Below, piece by piece: positions 1-7,542 of a stretch of 22,421 bases of DNA; the stretch's first letter is position 1, and every line of letters begins with the position of its first letter. The notes beneath the pieces are model-generated. The model was not told where the DNA came from. It did not search any database and saw only the letters and a program-made list of their open reading frames with translations. Source of the stretch: Methanosarcina sp. UBA289 (GTDB taxonomy: Archaea > Halobacteriota > Methanosarcinia > Methanosarcinales > Methanosarcinaceae); contig DAKJ01000010.1 of the NCBI GenBank assembly GCA_002496565.1, positions 1 through 22,421 of the forward strand. The letters are read 5' to 3'. Both the position numbers and the translations under genes were made by a program.

Positions 1-39
1 AAGAAATAAGAAAAAATCTGTAGGTGCGCGGCGACGGAA

Positions 40-867
40 ATGAATAGCTTTGAAATTTATAATGAAATGGAAGATAATCTCCAGGCTATATATAGGTCAA
101 GACTTCTAACCGAGATACTTCTGTCATTGAACGAAAGCAGCAGAAAACTTTCCCAACTGCGTGAAATTACTGGAAGTACATCCCAGGCAATAATTCCAAA
201 GCTAAGAAAACTGGAAGAAGATCATCTAATAGAAACAAAAGAACGTGAGTATTGCCTAACTCCTATAGAAAAAATTGTGGCTTCTGGAGTAGCTGACTCT
301 TTTGCAACATTTGGGACAATTAATAAATTCAAATATTTCTGGTCTATGCATTACATGGAGGGAATTCCCACTCCACTACTAAATAAAATTGGATATCTGT
401 ATAATTCTAAAGTTATCTATGACAGAAGAACAAAAATCCTTAATGTTTACAGCAATCAGTTAAAAACGATTAAAGAGGCAGATCATATATACGGCATATC
501 ATCCGTAATAACTGAAGGATACGCTGATTCCATCTCGGAAAGAGTGAAAGAAGGAGTTCCTGTTAAGCTTATAGTTCCTCTTCATGTTGCAGAAGAATTA
601 AAACAGTCACCTTATACAGAAAAACTGGATGTACTGAAAAGTTATAAAAATTTTCAGTTAATATCTAAGAATGAAGACCTTAAAATGGGGCTAATCGTTA
701 CGGATAAATGCCTGGCCTTAAGCCTGCACAAGAAAAGTGGCATTGAGTATGACATAACCACAGGTTTGTTTAGCTCTGATCCAAAGGCTATTGAGTGGGG
801 AGAAAGGCTTTTTGGGTATTATAAGGTCCACTCAGAAGCGAAGTTACGTGGTAATTATGCCTTATGA
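40..867 (+). CDS. Winged-helix regulator with FilR1/DUF1724-type effector domain
   Basis: A 275-residue cytosolic protein, probably a DNA-binding transcription regulator. Residues about 15-95 look like an ArsR-type winged helix: a helical lead-in, a recognition region around SQLREITGSTSQAI, and a wing ending at YCLTPIEKIVA. Residues about 120-265 resemble the DUF1724/FilR1 domain found in many Methanosarcina regulators, some of which control methanogenesis genes (family knowledge); the effector of this copy is unknown. The ATG at 40 has only a weak GGTG 13 bases upstream, and the next in-frame ATG is residue 10, so the start is moderately sure. It ends 14 bases before the convergent EngB gene. 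No metal-binding cysteine cluster is visible. Confidence 0.85.
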   Translation: MNSFEIYNEMEDNLQAIYRSRLLTEILLSLNESSRKLSQLREITGSTSQAIIPKLRKLEEDHLIETKEREYCLTPIEKIVASGVADSFATFGTINKFKYFWSMHYMEGIPTPLLNKIGYLYNSKVIYDRRTKILNVYSNQLKTIKEADHIYGISSVITEGYADSISERVKEGVPVKLIVPLHVAEELKQSPYTEKLDVLKSYKNFQLISKNEDLKMGLIVTDKCLALSLHKKSGIEYDITTGLFSSDPKAIEWGERLFGYYKVHSEAKLRGNYAL

Positions 868-881
868 CGAGTTTTTTCAAA

Positions 882-1511
882 TCAAACATACTTAAACAGG
901 TCATCTCTTTTCATTTCGTGCAGCCTGTCCCGAAGCAGGCCCTTTAACGCTTTCAGGTCTCCTTTTTTGGCGCTAATAGGAGCTATTATATGCTTCCAGT
1001 TCTGCCAGGGAGGCTCAAGTCCGAGGCGGGCTGCTATCTCGTCAAGAAGAGGATCATACTCGTTCTCTTTTACTTTATCCATTTTGTTTGCGGCAATAAT
1101 TGTGTCGATCCCGACTTCCCTGAGGAAATCAAACATCTCAACATCTATCGGAATCTGGTTTTTTGAATCCCAGCGGTCTACAATCTGCGGGAAAGCCGGC
1201 CCGTCTATTACAAGCACTCCTAGCTTGATCTTTTTGGCATTGTCTTCGATATAGTGCACGGTTTTGTCTTTTACGATATCCTGTTTTCGGTCTTTTACTC
1301 CACTCATGAAGCCGAAGCCAGGCATATCCGTGATAAGCAAGTCCGAGATCTGGGCATGTGCAGGGCGCAGGGTAACCCCCGGGCGTTTTCCAACTCTTAC
1401 TTTCGCCCCGAAGAGTTCTCTTAGCAGGGAAGATTTACCTACGTTTGAGCGGCCTACAAAGATGATCTCAAAACTTACTCCGCTTTCGGCTGCAGTCTTA
1501 CTGGTTTCCAT
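882..1511 (-). CDS. engB: EngB-type GTP-binding protein
   Basis: TrmE-Era-EngA-YihA-Septin class GTPase of the EngB/YihA group; bacterial members act in large-subunit ribosome assembly, and the archaeal role is inferred. All G motifs are present (numbered from the start used here): G1 GRSNVGKSS at 20-28, G2 threonine near 47, G3 DMPGFG at 62-67, G4 NKMD at 142-145, G5 SAK at 180-182. The open frame runs up to an ATG at 1574, but the ATG at 1511 has a perfect GGAGGT 7 bases upstream and gives 209 residues, nearer the family's usual length, so I chose it. It lies 80 bases after the DHH phosphoesterase on the same strand and is probably co-transcribed with it. Confidence 0.9.
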   Translation of the reverse strand: METSKTAAESGVSFEIIFVGRSNVGKSSLLRELFGAKVRVGKRPGVTLRPAHAQISDLLITDMPGFGFMSGVKDRKQDIVKDKTVHYIEDNAKKIKLGVLVIDGPAFPQIVDRWDSKNQIPIDVEMFDFLREVGIDTIIAANKMDKVKENEYDPLLDEIAARLGLEPPWQNWKHIIAPISAKKGDLKALKGLLRDRLHEMKRDDLFKYV

Positions 1512-1518
1512 TGTTTTT

Positions 1519-1524
1519 ACCTCC
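1519..1524 (-). promoter_or_regulatory. Ribosome binding site that fixes the EngB start
   Basis: The minus strand reads GGAGGT, followed by 7 bases and the ATG at 1511. It is the best Shine-Dalgarno match near this gene and favours the internal ATG over the upstream ATG at 1574. Confidence 0.75.
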
Positions 1525-1591
1525 AAGCCTTTAAAAAAAGTCTTGAGTGAAAATGATATTGTTGGGATGGTCAAGTGGTGATCTGGTTTTT

Positions 1592-2569
1592 TTACCCATG
1601 TGTTTTCCCCAGTTTCTTATCAAAAGCCCTGAGGAATGCATTGAGGGAATCTTCGGGAATTCGAGCGCCTGCTGCAAGAGGATGTCCCCCTCCACTCCCT
1701 CCAAATTTTGAGGCAACTGAACGGAGAATCTGGTTTACGTCGATCTCTCCTCTAGAGCGGATACTCAGGTCATAAGCTCCATTTTTCTCTCGATATTCGG
1801 CTGCAATCCCCACTTCCCGCCTGCCGTAGGAGGCTGCGTAGATCGCTGCCTTTGAGATGGAATTATTTGTATTTACAACATAAGCGCTGTTTTCTAGGAC
1901 TTCCACGTTTTCCTTAACAAAAACTCTGATCTTTTCCTCATTGATTGCGGCTTCCCTGGCAAGCTCAAGAAGCTCTGGGATATTTGAAGGGATGATGTCC
2001 TTTGAGAGGGGTTCAAGCAGTTTTCTTTTGAATTCGTACTCTCTTCCTTTATAAAGTATAGCCTGTGTAAGGGTTCCGGCCTGAAAATAAAGATTCCTTT
2101 TATCCCAGTCTTTGACCCAGCTCTCTACATGCGGAGTATTGTCGCAAAAATCCCCAATCGCTCCGTAGATTGCTATCCTACGCATATCTCTGTTTAATCG
2201 TTTTTCAAAGAACCTGTAGGTCAGTTCGGATGAACAGACTTCGGTATCATGATAGAACCAGTTTTCTTTTTGACAGCTTTCCGGGAGAGGGTGGTGGTCT
2301 ATGTAATAAAGGTTGCATTTTTTCGCAAGTTCGTTAAGTTTTGCATGGAGTTCAGAGCAGTTCCTTTCATCGATTGCAATATCGCAGATAATAAGGGTTT
2401 TCACATTCTCTATAAGACTTAATTTGTCAAGAAGGTTAACCGGGTTGGTAAAGTACACATAAGCATCCGGATAAGCAGTTTTTGCAATTGCACCTGAGCA
2501 GATCCCATCTGAATCTCCGTGAGTAAGAATTAAAGTCTTAGCTTTAAACCTGTTCTGGAGTTCTTTCAT
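1592..2569 (-). CDS. DHH-family phosphoesterase (RecJ/NrnA-like)
   Basis: A 325-residue predicted Mn-dependent phosphodiesterase or nuclease. Motifs visible: HGDSDG at 17-22 (motif I, metal-binding aspartates), CDIAID at 62-67 (motif II), DHH at 91-93 (the signature), an aspartate at 140 in GAIGD, and the C-terminal DHHA1 signature GGGHP at 293-297 for substrate phosphate binding. The family includes RecJ exonucleases, nanoRNases and archaeal replisome-associated homologues; which substrate applies here cannot be told from the sequence. No extra nucleic-acid-binding domain is present, so this is the short form. The ATG at 2569 is preceded by AAGGAAG. It probably forms a transcription unit with EngB, whose start lies 80 bases downstream. 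Confidence 0.88.
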   Translation of the reverse strand: MKELQNRFKAKTLILTHGDSDGICSGAIAKTAYPDAYVYFTNPVNLLDKLSLIENVKTLIICDIAIDERNCSELHAKLNELAKKCNLYYIDHHPLPESCQKENWFYHDTEVCSSELTYRFFEKRLNRDMRRIAIYGAIGDFCDNTPHVESWVKDWDKRNLYFQAGTLTQAILYKGREYEFKRKLLEPLSKDIIPSNIPELLELAREAAINEEKIRVFVKENVEVLENSAYVVNTNNSISKAAIYAASYGRREVGIAAEYREKNGAYDLSIRSRGEIDVNQILRSVASKFGGSGGGHPLAAGARIPEDSLNAFLRAFDKKLGKTHG

Positions 2570-2633
2570 GTTTTGCTTCCTTTTCCCGAAAAGCGATTCT
2601 CTTTTCTAACGGCATTACTGAGCCCCTGTTTTG

Positions 2634-2679
2634 CTTTCAGATCTTTTTTCTTTCAGACCTTTATCTTTCAAACCTTTAT
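2634..2679. repeat. Three tandem near-copies of a 15-16 bp unit
   Basis: Units at 2634-2649, 2650-2664 and 2665-2679 are variants of CTTTCAGACCTTTAT. They lie about 65-110 bases upstream of the DHH start codon, in its leader or promoter zone. Confidence 0.7.
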
Positions 2680-2905
2680 GTTACTTCTAATATCGAGTTT
2701 TTCCACATTCGGAAGATCACAGGCATATTAATTTCATGTTTTTTAATTTGTTTTTTATTAAAATAAATCTTAAGGTAAAAAGAAGTTCGTATTAATATCT
2801 TAATTTTGAAGGATAGCAAGAAAGTTCAGACCTGACTATAAAAAAATAATTAGAAAAAAGAAAAAAGTAGCGAAGAAAATCCAGTTATTTTGAGCGTAGC
2901 GAAAA

Positions 2906-2932
2906 GAGCTCCGTCCTCTTGAGACGGAACTC
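2906..2932 (-). terminator. Hairpin terminator of the surface-protein gene
   Basis: GAGCTCCGTC (2906-2915) and GACGGAACTC (2923-2932) form a 10-bp stem with one C/A mismatch and a 7-base loop. On the minus strand it begins 22 bases after the stop codon and is followed by a short T run. A second, overlapping palindrome, ACTC-GGGC-GAGT at 2929-2940, competes for the same arm, so two alternative folds are possible. Confidence 0.55.
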
Positions 2933-2954
2933 GGGCGAGTTATTCATCAAGTTT

Positions 2955-4550
2955 TCAGGTTTTCTTACTTCTTAGAAGGCACGTAACTGCGAGAAGTCCT
3001 GCTATGGTAAGGACAGGGCCGAACCCAGGAGTATCTTCAGAATCTTCATCTTGCACCTGAACTGAGGATTCATTTTTTTCCTGATTGGAGTCCGTTTTTC
3101 CCTCCGGCTGTTCGCTTCTTCCCTCAAGGGAAATCGGTACTCCTACATAAACAACAGGAGTGTCCGAAATAACCTCTCCTGAGTACTCATCAAGGTCGAG
3201 AAAACTTGCTTTGCAGGCAGGCAGTTGGATTTCTCCTTCTTTATGCATCTGCAGGATATAGGTTACTGTTTTTGAATCGCTATTCTTTCCTACAATCTGC
3301 TTGAAACTGGTTTCTCCGCTTATTAGTTTAGCTTCCGGAGGTACGGTGTCGGTTACTGTCACACTTGAATCAACATTTCCGGTATTTTTTACAGTGATCG
3401 TTACAGTCAGTTCATCTCCGGAATTTAGTTGCTGCTTGTTAATGGTTTTTGTAACTGAGATTTCAGGCCCATAAATTTTCACCTTTTCTGAATTATTGGA
3501 ACCCGCTTCTCCATCCTGCCCATTAGGAAGGATAAAGGTAGCCGTTGCTTTTGGGAAGGTGAATTCTCCCGGTTTTTCAGGAATCAGGTTGTACTCAAAA
3601 ACCCTTTCAGCTAATTCTCCGGATTTAAGGGAAAGGGTCTTCTCTAGCACCGCGTCTTTTTGAAGATGTGTTTCGGGAGCGATCGAATCCTTAAATTCGA
3701 TATCATCTAGGTCGCAGAGCCCTTCATTCCGGACATTGACCAAAACGTGGATAGGCTTTCCCATGTGATTATTTTTTGTAATAAGCTTTGAAATAACAAG
3801 GCCCCATTTTTTTTCTATTTTTATGACTTTGAAACCTACGTCTTCGTATTTCTCGTCCCTAACATCCACGTACGTAATTTTTGCAGTTATATTAAGGTCA
3901 GTATCTTCCCATGGCTTGGGAGCTTTTACTGTAATATTCACAGGTTCAAGAGTCTCGTCTTTAAGGACTTCTCCAAGTGTGTATTTCGTTTTTCCTTTTA
4001 GGACTTCCATTCCGGCAGTATCGATTGTTAGAACAGCCTTTTCAGCTTTTGCGTCTCCATCGTTTTTAATCTTTATCGAAACATCGATTGCGTTGTCTCC
4101 AGTAGATTTTGAATCATATGTATCTTTTTTAGTTTCAACGTCTATGTCAAACTCTGGTTCTCCTTTTACAAGAATATCCAGTTTAGCATAAGGGTTCCAG
4201 TTTCCTGTCTTGAACTTCTTTCCATCTCTCTCAATAGTTTCATAATTTGGATCTACTTCCTGGGCGTAAACCTTTATCCTGTCGTCATATACGACTTCCA
4301 GGCCTGCTGAAAGCGGAGAGGTCTTCAGTTTCTCCCCATCCTTTGAGATTGAAATAAACATCTGTCCTTCATCGTTGAAATCTTCTGCCTTTATAACATA
4401 GTCATTAACTGTTACTGTGTTCCCCCAGTACAGTGTTGTCCCATCCTGTTTCTCTACCCACTCGATGTCTTCTTTCGCAAGAGAGGTTATTGAGAAAGCT
4501 GAAACGAAGAAAAAGGCAAGTAATGCAACCAGTGCAAGCTTCTTATCCAT
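2955..4550 (-). CDS. Exported surface protein, COG1361/DUF11-like repeats, PGF-CTERM anchor
   Basis: A 531-residue cell-surface protein. Residues 1-25 are a signal peptide (KK, a hydrophobic core, and ITSLAKED near the cleavage site). Residues about 130-245, 250-360 and 362-470 are beta-rich repeats of the COG1361/DUF11 type, for example SVTKTINKQQLNSGDELTV and the DTVPPEAKL turn. An acidic linker (about 475-507) precedes a C-terminal tail with PGF at 508-510, a transmembrane stretch and a basic end (RSKKT). That is the PGF-CTERM pattern processed by archaeosortase A and linked to lipid anchoring (family knowledge). The start ATG has GAAGGT 4 bases upstream. It is probably an S-layer-associated or envelope protein; its ligand is unknown. 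It is transcribed alone, divergent from the NIF3 gene. Confidence 0.85.
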   Translation of the reverse strand: MDKKLALVALLAFFFVSAFSITSLAKEDIEWVEKQDGTTLYWGNTVTVNDYVIKAEDFNDEGQMFISISKDGEKLKTSPLSAGLEVVYDDRIKVYAQEVDPNYETIERDGKKFKTGNWNPYAKLDILVKGEPEFDIDVETKKDTYDSKSTGDNAIDVSIKIKNDGDAKAEKAVLTIDTAGMEVLKGKTKYTLGEVLKDETLEPVNITVKAPKPWEDTDLNITAKITYVDVRDEKYEDVGFKVIKIEKKWGLVISKLITKNNHMGKPIHVLVNVRNEGLCDLDDIEFKDSIAPETHLQKDAVLEKTLSLKSGELAERVFEYNLIPEKPGEFTFPKATATFILPNGQDGEAGSNNSEKVKIYGPEISVTKTINKQQLNSGDELTVTITVKNTGNVDSSVTVTDTVPPEAKLISGETSFKQIVGKNSDSKTVTYILQMHKEGEIQLPACKASFLDLDEYSGEVISDTPVVYVGVPISLEGRSEQPEGKTDSNQEKNESSVQVQDEDSEDTPGFGPVLTIAGLLAVTCLLRSKKT

Positions 4551-5014
4551 AGTTACCTTCCTTTAACTTGATACTTGTAACGGATCTGCGCACTGGAAGC
4601 ATACATTTTGAGCTGCTGTAATGGCTACGGCTCTTTATATTTCCATATATAACTTATATAATTATTAACCGTTTATTTATGATTGATACCAACTGTATGA
4701 CACCAGCCATATTTTACTATTTGATGCATTGATTTTGCCCCAGTACTCCCCTATGTTTTACATCTTTCAAACTCATTATTATTTATTAAATCTAATTCTA
4801 TTGTTCATCAGAAATTTGTCTAAACTCTATAAGTTATCTCGGCATAAGATATTTTAATTTTTTGTACTGTTTACAATCTCAAATAAACTTCTTATATCAG
4901 AGTCGTTTTCTTTTTAAGGCTGCATGCTCCTTCAAGGGTCAGGAAAGGAAGTCTAGCAAATCTCCAAATCTAATCAAGAAGTAGCAGTCCCTTTCTGGTA
5001 TCGGAGTTTTTTCC
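4551..5014. other. Divergent promoter region
   Basis: A 464-base AT-rich region between the surface-protein gene (-) and the NIF3 gene (+). It contains TATA-like stretches serving the minus strand near 4644-4663 and a weaker candidate for the plus strand near 4881-4897 (ending CTTATATC). No open frame in it looks coding. Confidence 0.5.
4644..4663 (-). promoter_or_regulatory. Candidate TATA region of the surface-protein gene
   Basis: The minus strand carries overlapping TATA-like boxes (TAATTATATAAGTTATATAT). About 90-110 bases separate them from the start codon, which predicts an untranslated leader of some 70-85 bases. Confidence 0.4.
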
Positions 5015-5815
5015 ATGGAAATTATAAAAATTGTAGAAATTCTAAAAGAAATTGCGCCGCCTGAACTTGCTGAAGACTTTGATGAAGGCAGGATAGGGCT
5101 AATTCTCAACCTGGAAAACAATATAGAAAGAATTGCGGTTGCCCTCGATGCCAATTCTTATGTGATTAAGAAAGCTGCGGAAATGAGAGCAAATCTTCTG
5201 GTTACCCACCACACCCTTATCTTCCACCCTATAAATAAAGTCTCAAAACCCCTGGCTGAATCTCTCAGGTTTGCCCTTGATAACGAGATATCCCTTTACA
5301 GCATGCACACAAATTACGATAGGGCCGAAGGAGGCATTAATGATGTTCTTGCTGCAAGGCTTGGGCTAAAGAATATTGAAAATGTGGAATTTGGCAGAAT
5401 AGGGGAGGTCGAACCCTGTACTTCGGCTGAACTGGCTTCTCATGTCTCGGATATCCTGCAAACTCCTGTCATGTATGCCGGAGAAAAAGAGGGTATAAAG
5501 CGGGTAATGGTTGTTGGCGGCAGTGGCTTTGCGACTGAATTCCTTGAAATTGCTAGGACAAATGGAGTTGACGCTTTCATATCTTCCGAACTTAAGCATA
5601 ACATTCTCCGCGAGTATGAGGACCTATGCCTTATTGACGCCACCCACTATGCCACGGAAAATCCAGGCATGGAGGCTTTATGCTCCAGGTTGCGCGAAAT
5701 TTCCGGGCTCGAGGTTGAATTCATCGAACAGCCTTCCGGACTCAAGGCAATAGACTTAAGGCAACAGATAAAACCTGAATATCTTTCTGAAACTCTCCAA
5801 AATGAAAGGGCCTAA
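5015..5815 (+). CDS. NIF3/DUF34 family dinuclear-metal protein
   Basis: A 266-residue member of the NIF3 (YbgI/YqfO) family, cytosolic, typically a hexameric toroid with a two-metal site. Probable metal ligands are visible: H65-H66 in VTHHTLIFHP, H98 and D102 in SMHTNYD, and H211/E215 in THYATENPG. The family is often labelled GTP cyclohydrolase I type 2, but its physiological reaction is not established. The length fits the short archaeal form without the PII-like insert. The ATG at 5015 has CGGAG 8 bases upstream. The gene is likely transcribed alone; the next gene downstream has its own TATA-like box. Confidence 0.9.
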   Translation: MEIIKIVEILKEIAPPELAEDFDEGRIGLILNLENNIERIAVALDANSYVIKKAAEMRANLLVTHHTLIFHPINKVSKPLAESLRFALDNEISLYSMHTNYDRAEGGINDVLAARLGLKNIENVEFGRIGEVEPCTSAELASHVSDILQTPVMYAGEKEGIKRVMVVGGSGFATEFLEIARTNGVDAFISSELKHNILREYEDLCLIDATHYATENPGMEALCSRLREISGLEVEFIEQPSGLKAIDLRQQIKPEYLSETLQNERA

Positions 5816-5856
5816 ATAAACTCTTATTGGACTAATTGAACAGGAAGTTTACGTGA

Positions 5857-5865
5857 AAATATAAA
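5857..5865 (+). promoter_or_regulatory. Candidate TATA box of the small gene
   Basis: AAATATAAA lies about 25-30 bases before the first ATG at 5890 and about 50 bases before the ATG at 5913, a reasonable archaeal promoter spacing. The preceding GTGA is a weak BRE. Confidence 0.4.
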
Positions 5866-5912
5866 TTAAGGCAAATGTATTTCTATATCATGAACGCAGG
5901 GATGATTTTAAT

Positions 5913-6147
5913 ATGACAGAGGAAAAAGATCAAGATAGAGCAGAGATGATGAAAAAGGATCAAAATATAAAGGAAGAAATTAAGGAAGATTCCCTGGAAT
6001 CAATGCTTGAAGAACAGTCAAGAAACCAAATTCGTTCGGATTATCGACGCAGTCTGGGCGGTGAAAACCGTAGAAGATATATGGATTGAATTCCGCAGTG
6101 AATTTAAACGGGATGAATTCCTGAGTAGATTTCTCTTTCCTAATTAA
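5913..6147 (+). pseudogene. Small charged protein gene with apparent +1 frameshift
   Basis: From the ATG at 5913 the frame encodes a very acidic and lysine-rich segment (MTEEKDQDRAEMMKKDQNIK onward). This frame stops at 6087-6089 after 58 codons, but its last 20 or so residues look non-coding (IRSDYRRSLGGENRRRYMD). One base over, a frame from about 6019 reads QETKFVRIIDAVWAVKTVED and continues past the first stop to TAA at 6145-6147, ending RDEFLSRFLFPN. The second part looks much more protein-like, with aromatic and amphipathic spacing. Joined, it would be a protein of about 77 residues. I do not recognise the family. Alternatives: a real 58-residue protein, a sequencing error, or a decayed gene. 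Confidence 0.5.
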
Positions 6148-6266
6148 CTATCTTTAAAACTTTTATATGTTTTCCTTCTTTTAGTCTCAGTTAATCTAAT
6201 TTTTGTTTAATGTTTCGGTATACCTAATCCTTACTCTTTCGAGCTTATTGGCTTAACTGGCACTTG

Positions 6267-6318
6267 TTTTTACGTTTTTACTTCTGGCCTGGTTTTTACG
6301 TTTTTATTTCTGGTCTGG
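6267..6318. repeat. 26-bp tandem duplication at the end of the HD gene
   Basis: Two 26-bp copies, 6267-6292 and 6293-6318, differ at only two positions (both C/T). The second copy contains the stop codon and last codons of the HD-domain gene on the minus strand; the first lies just beyond the stop. Confidence 0.85.
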
Positions 6319-7105
6319 TTTCAACTGAATTCTTTAAATAGCTCTTAAGATGTCTGCGTACGATCTGCACTTCTTCGGTTTCGGGCATTGAGTCGAGAAT
6401 TGTCTCGAGATAGCCACACTCTTTGAGAAGGGAAAAAGTCTCAGGAAAATTAACGTCAAAAACCCAGCTCAGGCGAAGCAGTTTTATATCATTTCTATTT
6501 TTGGCATCTGCAAGCTTTGCCATCCTGTTATTCAGGATATCCGCAACTATATTTCTCGAAAAGCCGGGCGTATCTGGCATATTGAATTCGAGAGCTGGGT
6601 TCCTGAGTTCTTCCTCTTTCTGGTAATCTTCGCTTATAAGCTTCAGGATATCCAACTTATCAGCATCCCGGATCAATTTTAAATAAAAAAGGAATTCCCT
6701 GCTGGTTTCTGTGCATTCGGGAACTTCCATGCGATTATGATATTCCACGGCTTTCAGGATTAGAACTTTTTCTCTTGGTGGCAGACGGGAAAGAATTCCG
6801 GTATTTTCCAGGATTTTTATCCCAAGCAGGGCATGATTTTCAGATTCTGAGTCTTTGAACGTCCTATATTTCATAAATTGCTCAAAACGACCCAAATCAT
6901 GAAATAAAGCTATTACTTCAGTGAGCCTGCAACCTTTCTCCCCTACATTTTCCGCTTTAGCAAGTAAAAGGATGTTCTCACAAACTCTTGCCGTATGTTC
7001 GATTTTCAGATTAATGTTTTCCTGGATAAAAGCTTCAGGAGAAGAGAATCGGTCTACATAATCCAGAAACCATTTTTTGAAGAAATCAAGATCCTCCTTC
7101 TTCAT
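6296..7105 (-). CDS. HD-domain phosphohydrolase
   Basis: A predicted cytosolic metal-dependent phosphohydrolase of the HD superfamily. The signature is clear (numbering from the longer start at 7114): H40 in KIEHTARV, H72-D73 in ALFHDLGRF, H94 in SENHALLG, H126 in AVEYHNRM and D150/D152 in IRDADKLDIL. The substrate, probably a nucleotide or phosphoester, cannot be told. The open frame can begin at a TTG at 7114, but that has no ribosome site; the ATG at 7105 three codons later is preferred and gives 269 residues. No Shine-Dalgarno is seen before either, so the transcript may have a short leader. The gene is divergent from the TPR gene. Its 3' end carries a 26-bp tandem duplication. Confidence 0.85.
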   Translation of the reverse strand: MKKEDLDFFKKWFLDYVDRFSSPEAFIQENINLKIEHTARVCENILLLAKAENVGEKGCRLTEVIALFHDLGRFEQFMKYRTFKDSESENHALLGIKILENTGILSRLPPREKVLILKAVEYHNRMEVPECTETSREFLFYLKLIRDADKLDILKLISEDYQKEEELRNPALEFNMPDTPGFSRNIVADILNNRMAKLADAKNRNDIKLLRLSWVFDVNFPETFSLLKECGYLETILDSMPETEEVQIVRRHLKSYLKNSVETRPEIKT

Positions 7106-7311
7106 ATTTTGCAATAGGAGTTTAAATGTAAATATTTTTTCATATTTACGGGACTCTAAGATTATACTTTAATTATTAATCTTATTTTTTATCATTAATT
7201 CTATTTTACTGTTTGAACGTTTTTATTTTTCTATTTATTATTTCTATAACAATAATATACTGTTGCATTAAATATAATTACAATCCTGGGGTTCTTTTTA
7301 AACTGCATAAA

Positions 7312-7322
7312 TTTTATATATA
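7312..7322 (+). promoter_or_regulatory. Candidate TATA box upstream of the TPR gene
   Basis: TTTTATATATA is the strongest TATA match in the region. Transcription would begin near 7343-7346, which coincides with the ATG of a 21-codon frame and leaves a leader of about 200 bases before the TPR gene. Confidence 0.4.
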
Positions 7323-7345
7323 AGAACTCCTAAATTTAAGTTAAA

Positions 7346-7411
7346 ATGAATGAGATTGACTCTTCAAACTATTTAAATTACTTATTGGGGGAGCAAAAAG
7401 ATTTTATCTAG
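7346..7411 (+). CDS. Possible leaderless 21-residue peptide
   Basis: An ATG placed about where transcription from the box at 7312-7322 would start opens a 21-codon frame, MNEIDSSNYLNYLLGEQKDF plus a final I, ending in TAG. It has no ribosome site, as expected for a leaderless start. It could be a leader peptide of the TPR transcript or chance; nothing else supports translation. Confidence 0.2.
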   Translation: MNEIDSSNYLNYLLGEQKDFI

Positions 7412-7542
7412 TTACTTTTATTCTTTAATTATTCGCACTTACGCAGTTACAGAAGCAGTACAGAATAGTGAATATAATGATAATGGTTGACTCTCTATGA
7501 AATGTTTCAATAAGAACTCATTAGAATAAACCGGGGTATTTA

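Larger units (their letters stand above)
2570..2954. other. Intergenic leader between the surface protein and DHH genes
   Basis: No gene is visible in these 385 bases. They hold the terminator-like hairpin after the surface-protein gene and, closer to the DHH gene, a three-unit tandem repeat at 2634-2679. The centre is AT-rich and probably contains the promoter of the DHH-EngB unit, but I could not choose a single TATA box. Confidence 0.5.
7106..7542. other. AT-rich divergent intergenic region
   Basis: It separates the HD gene (-) from the TPR gene (+). It holds a good plus-strand TATA box near 7312-7322 and, right after it, a 21-codon open frame. Apart from these I see only homopolymeric A/T tracts. 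Confidence 0.5.
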
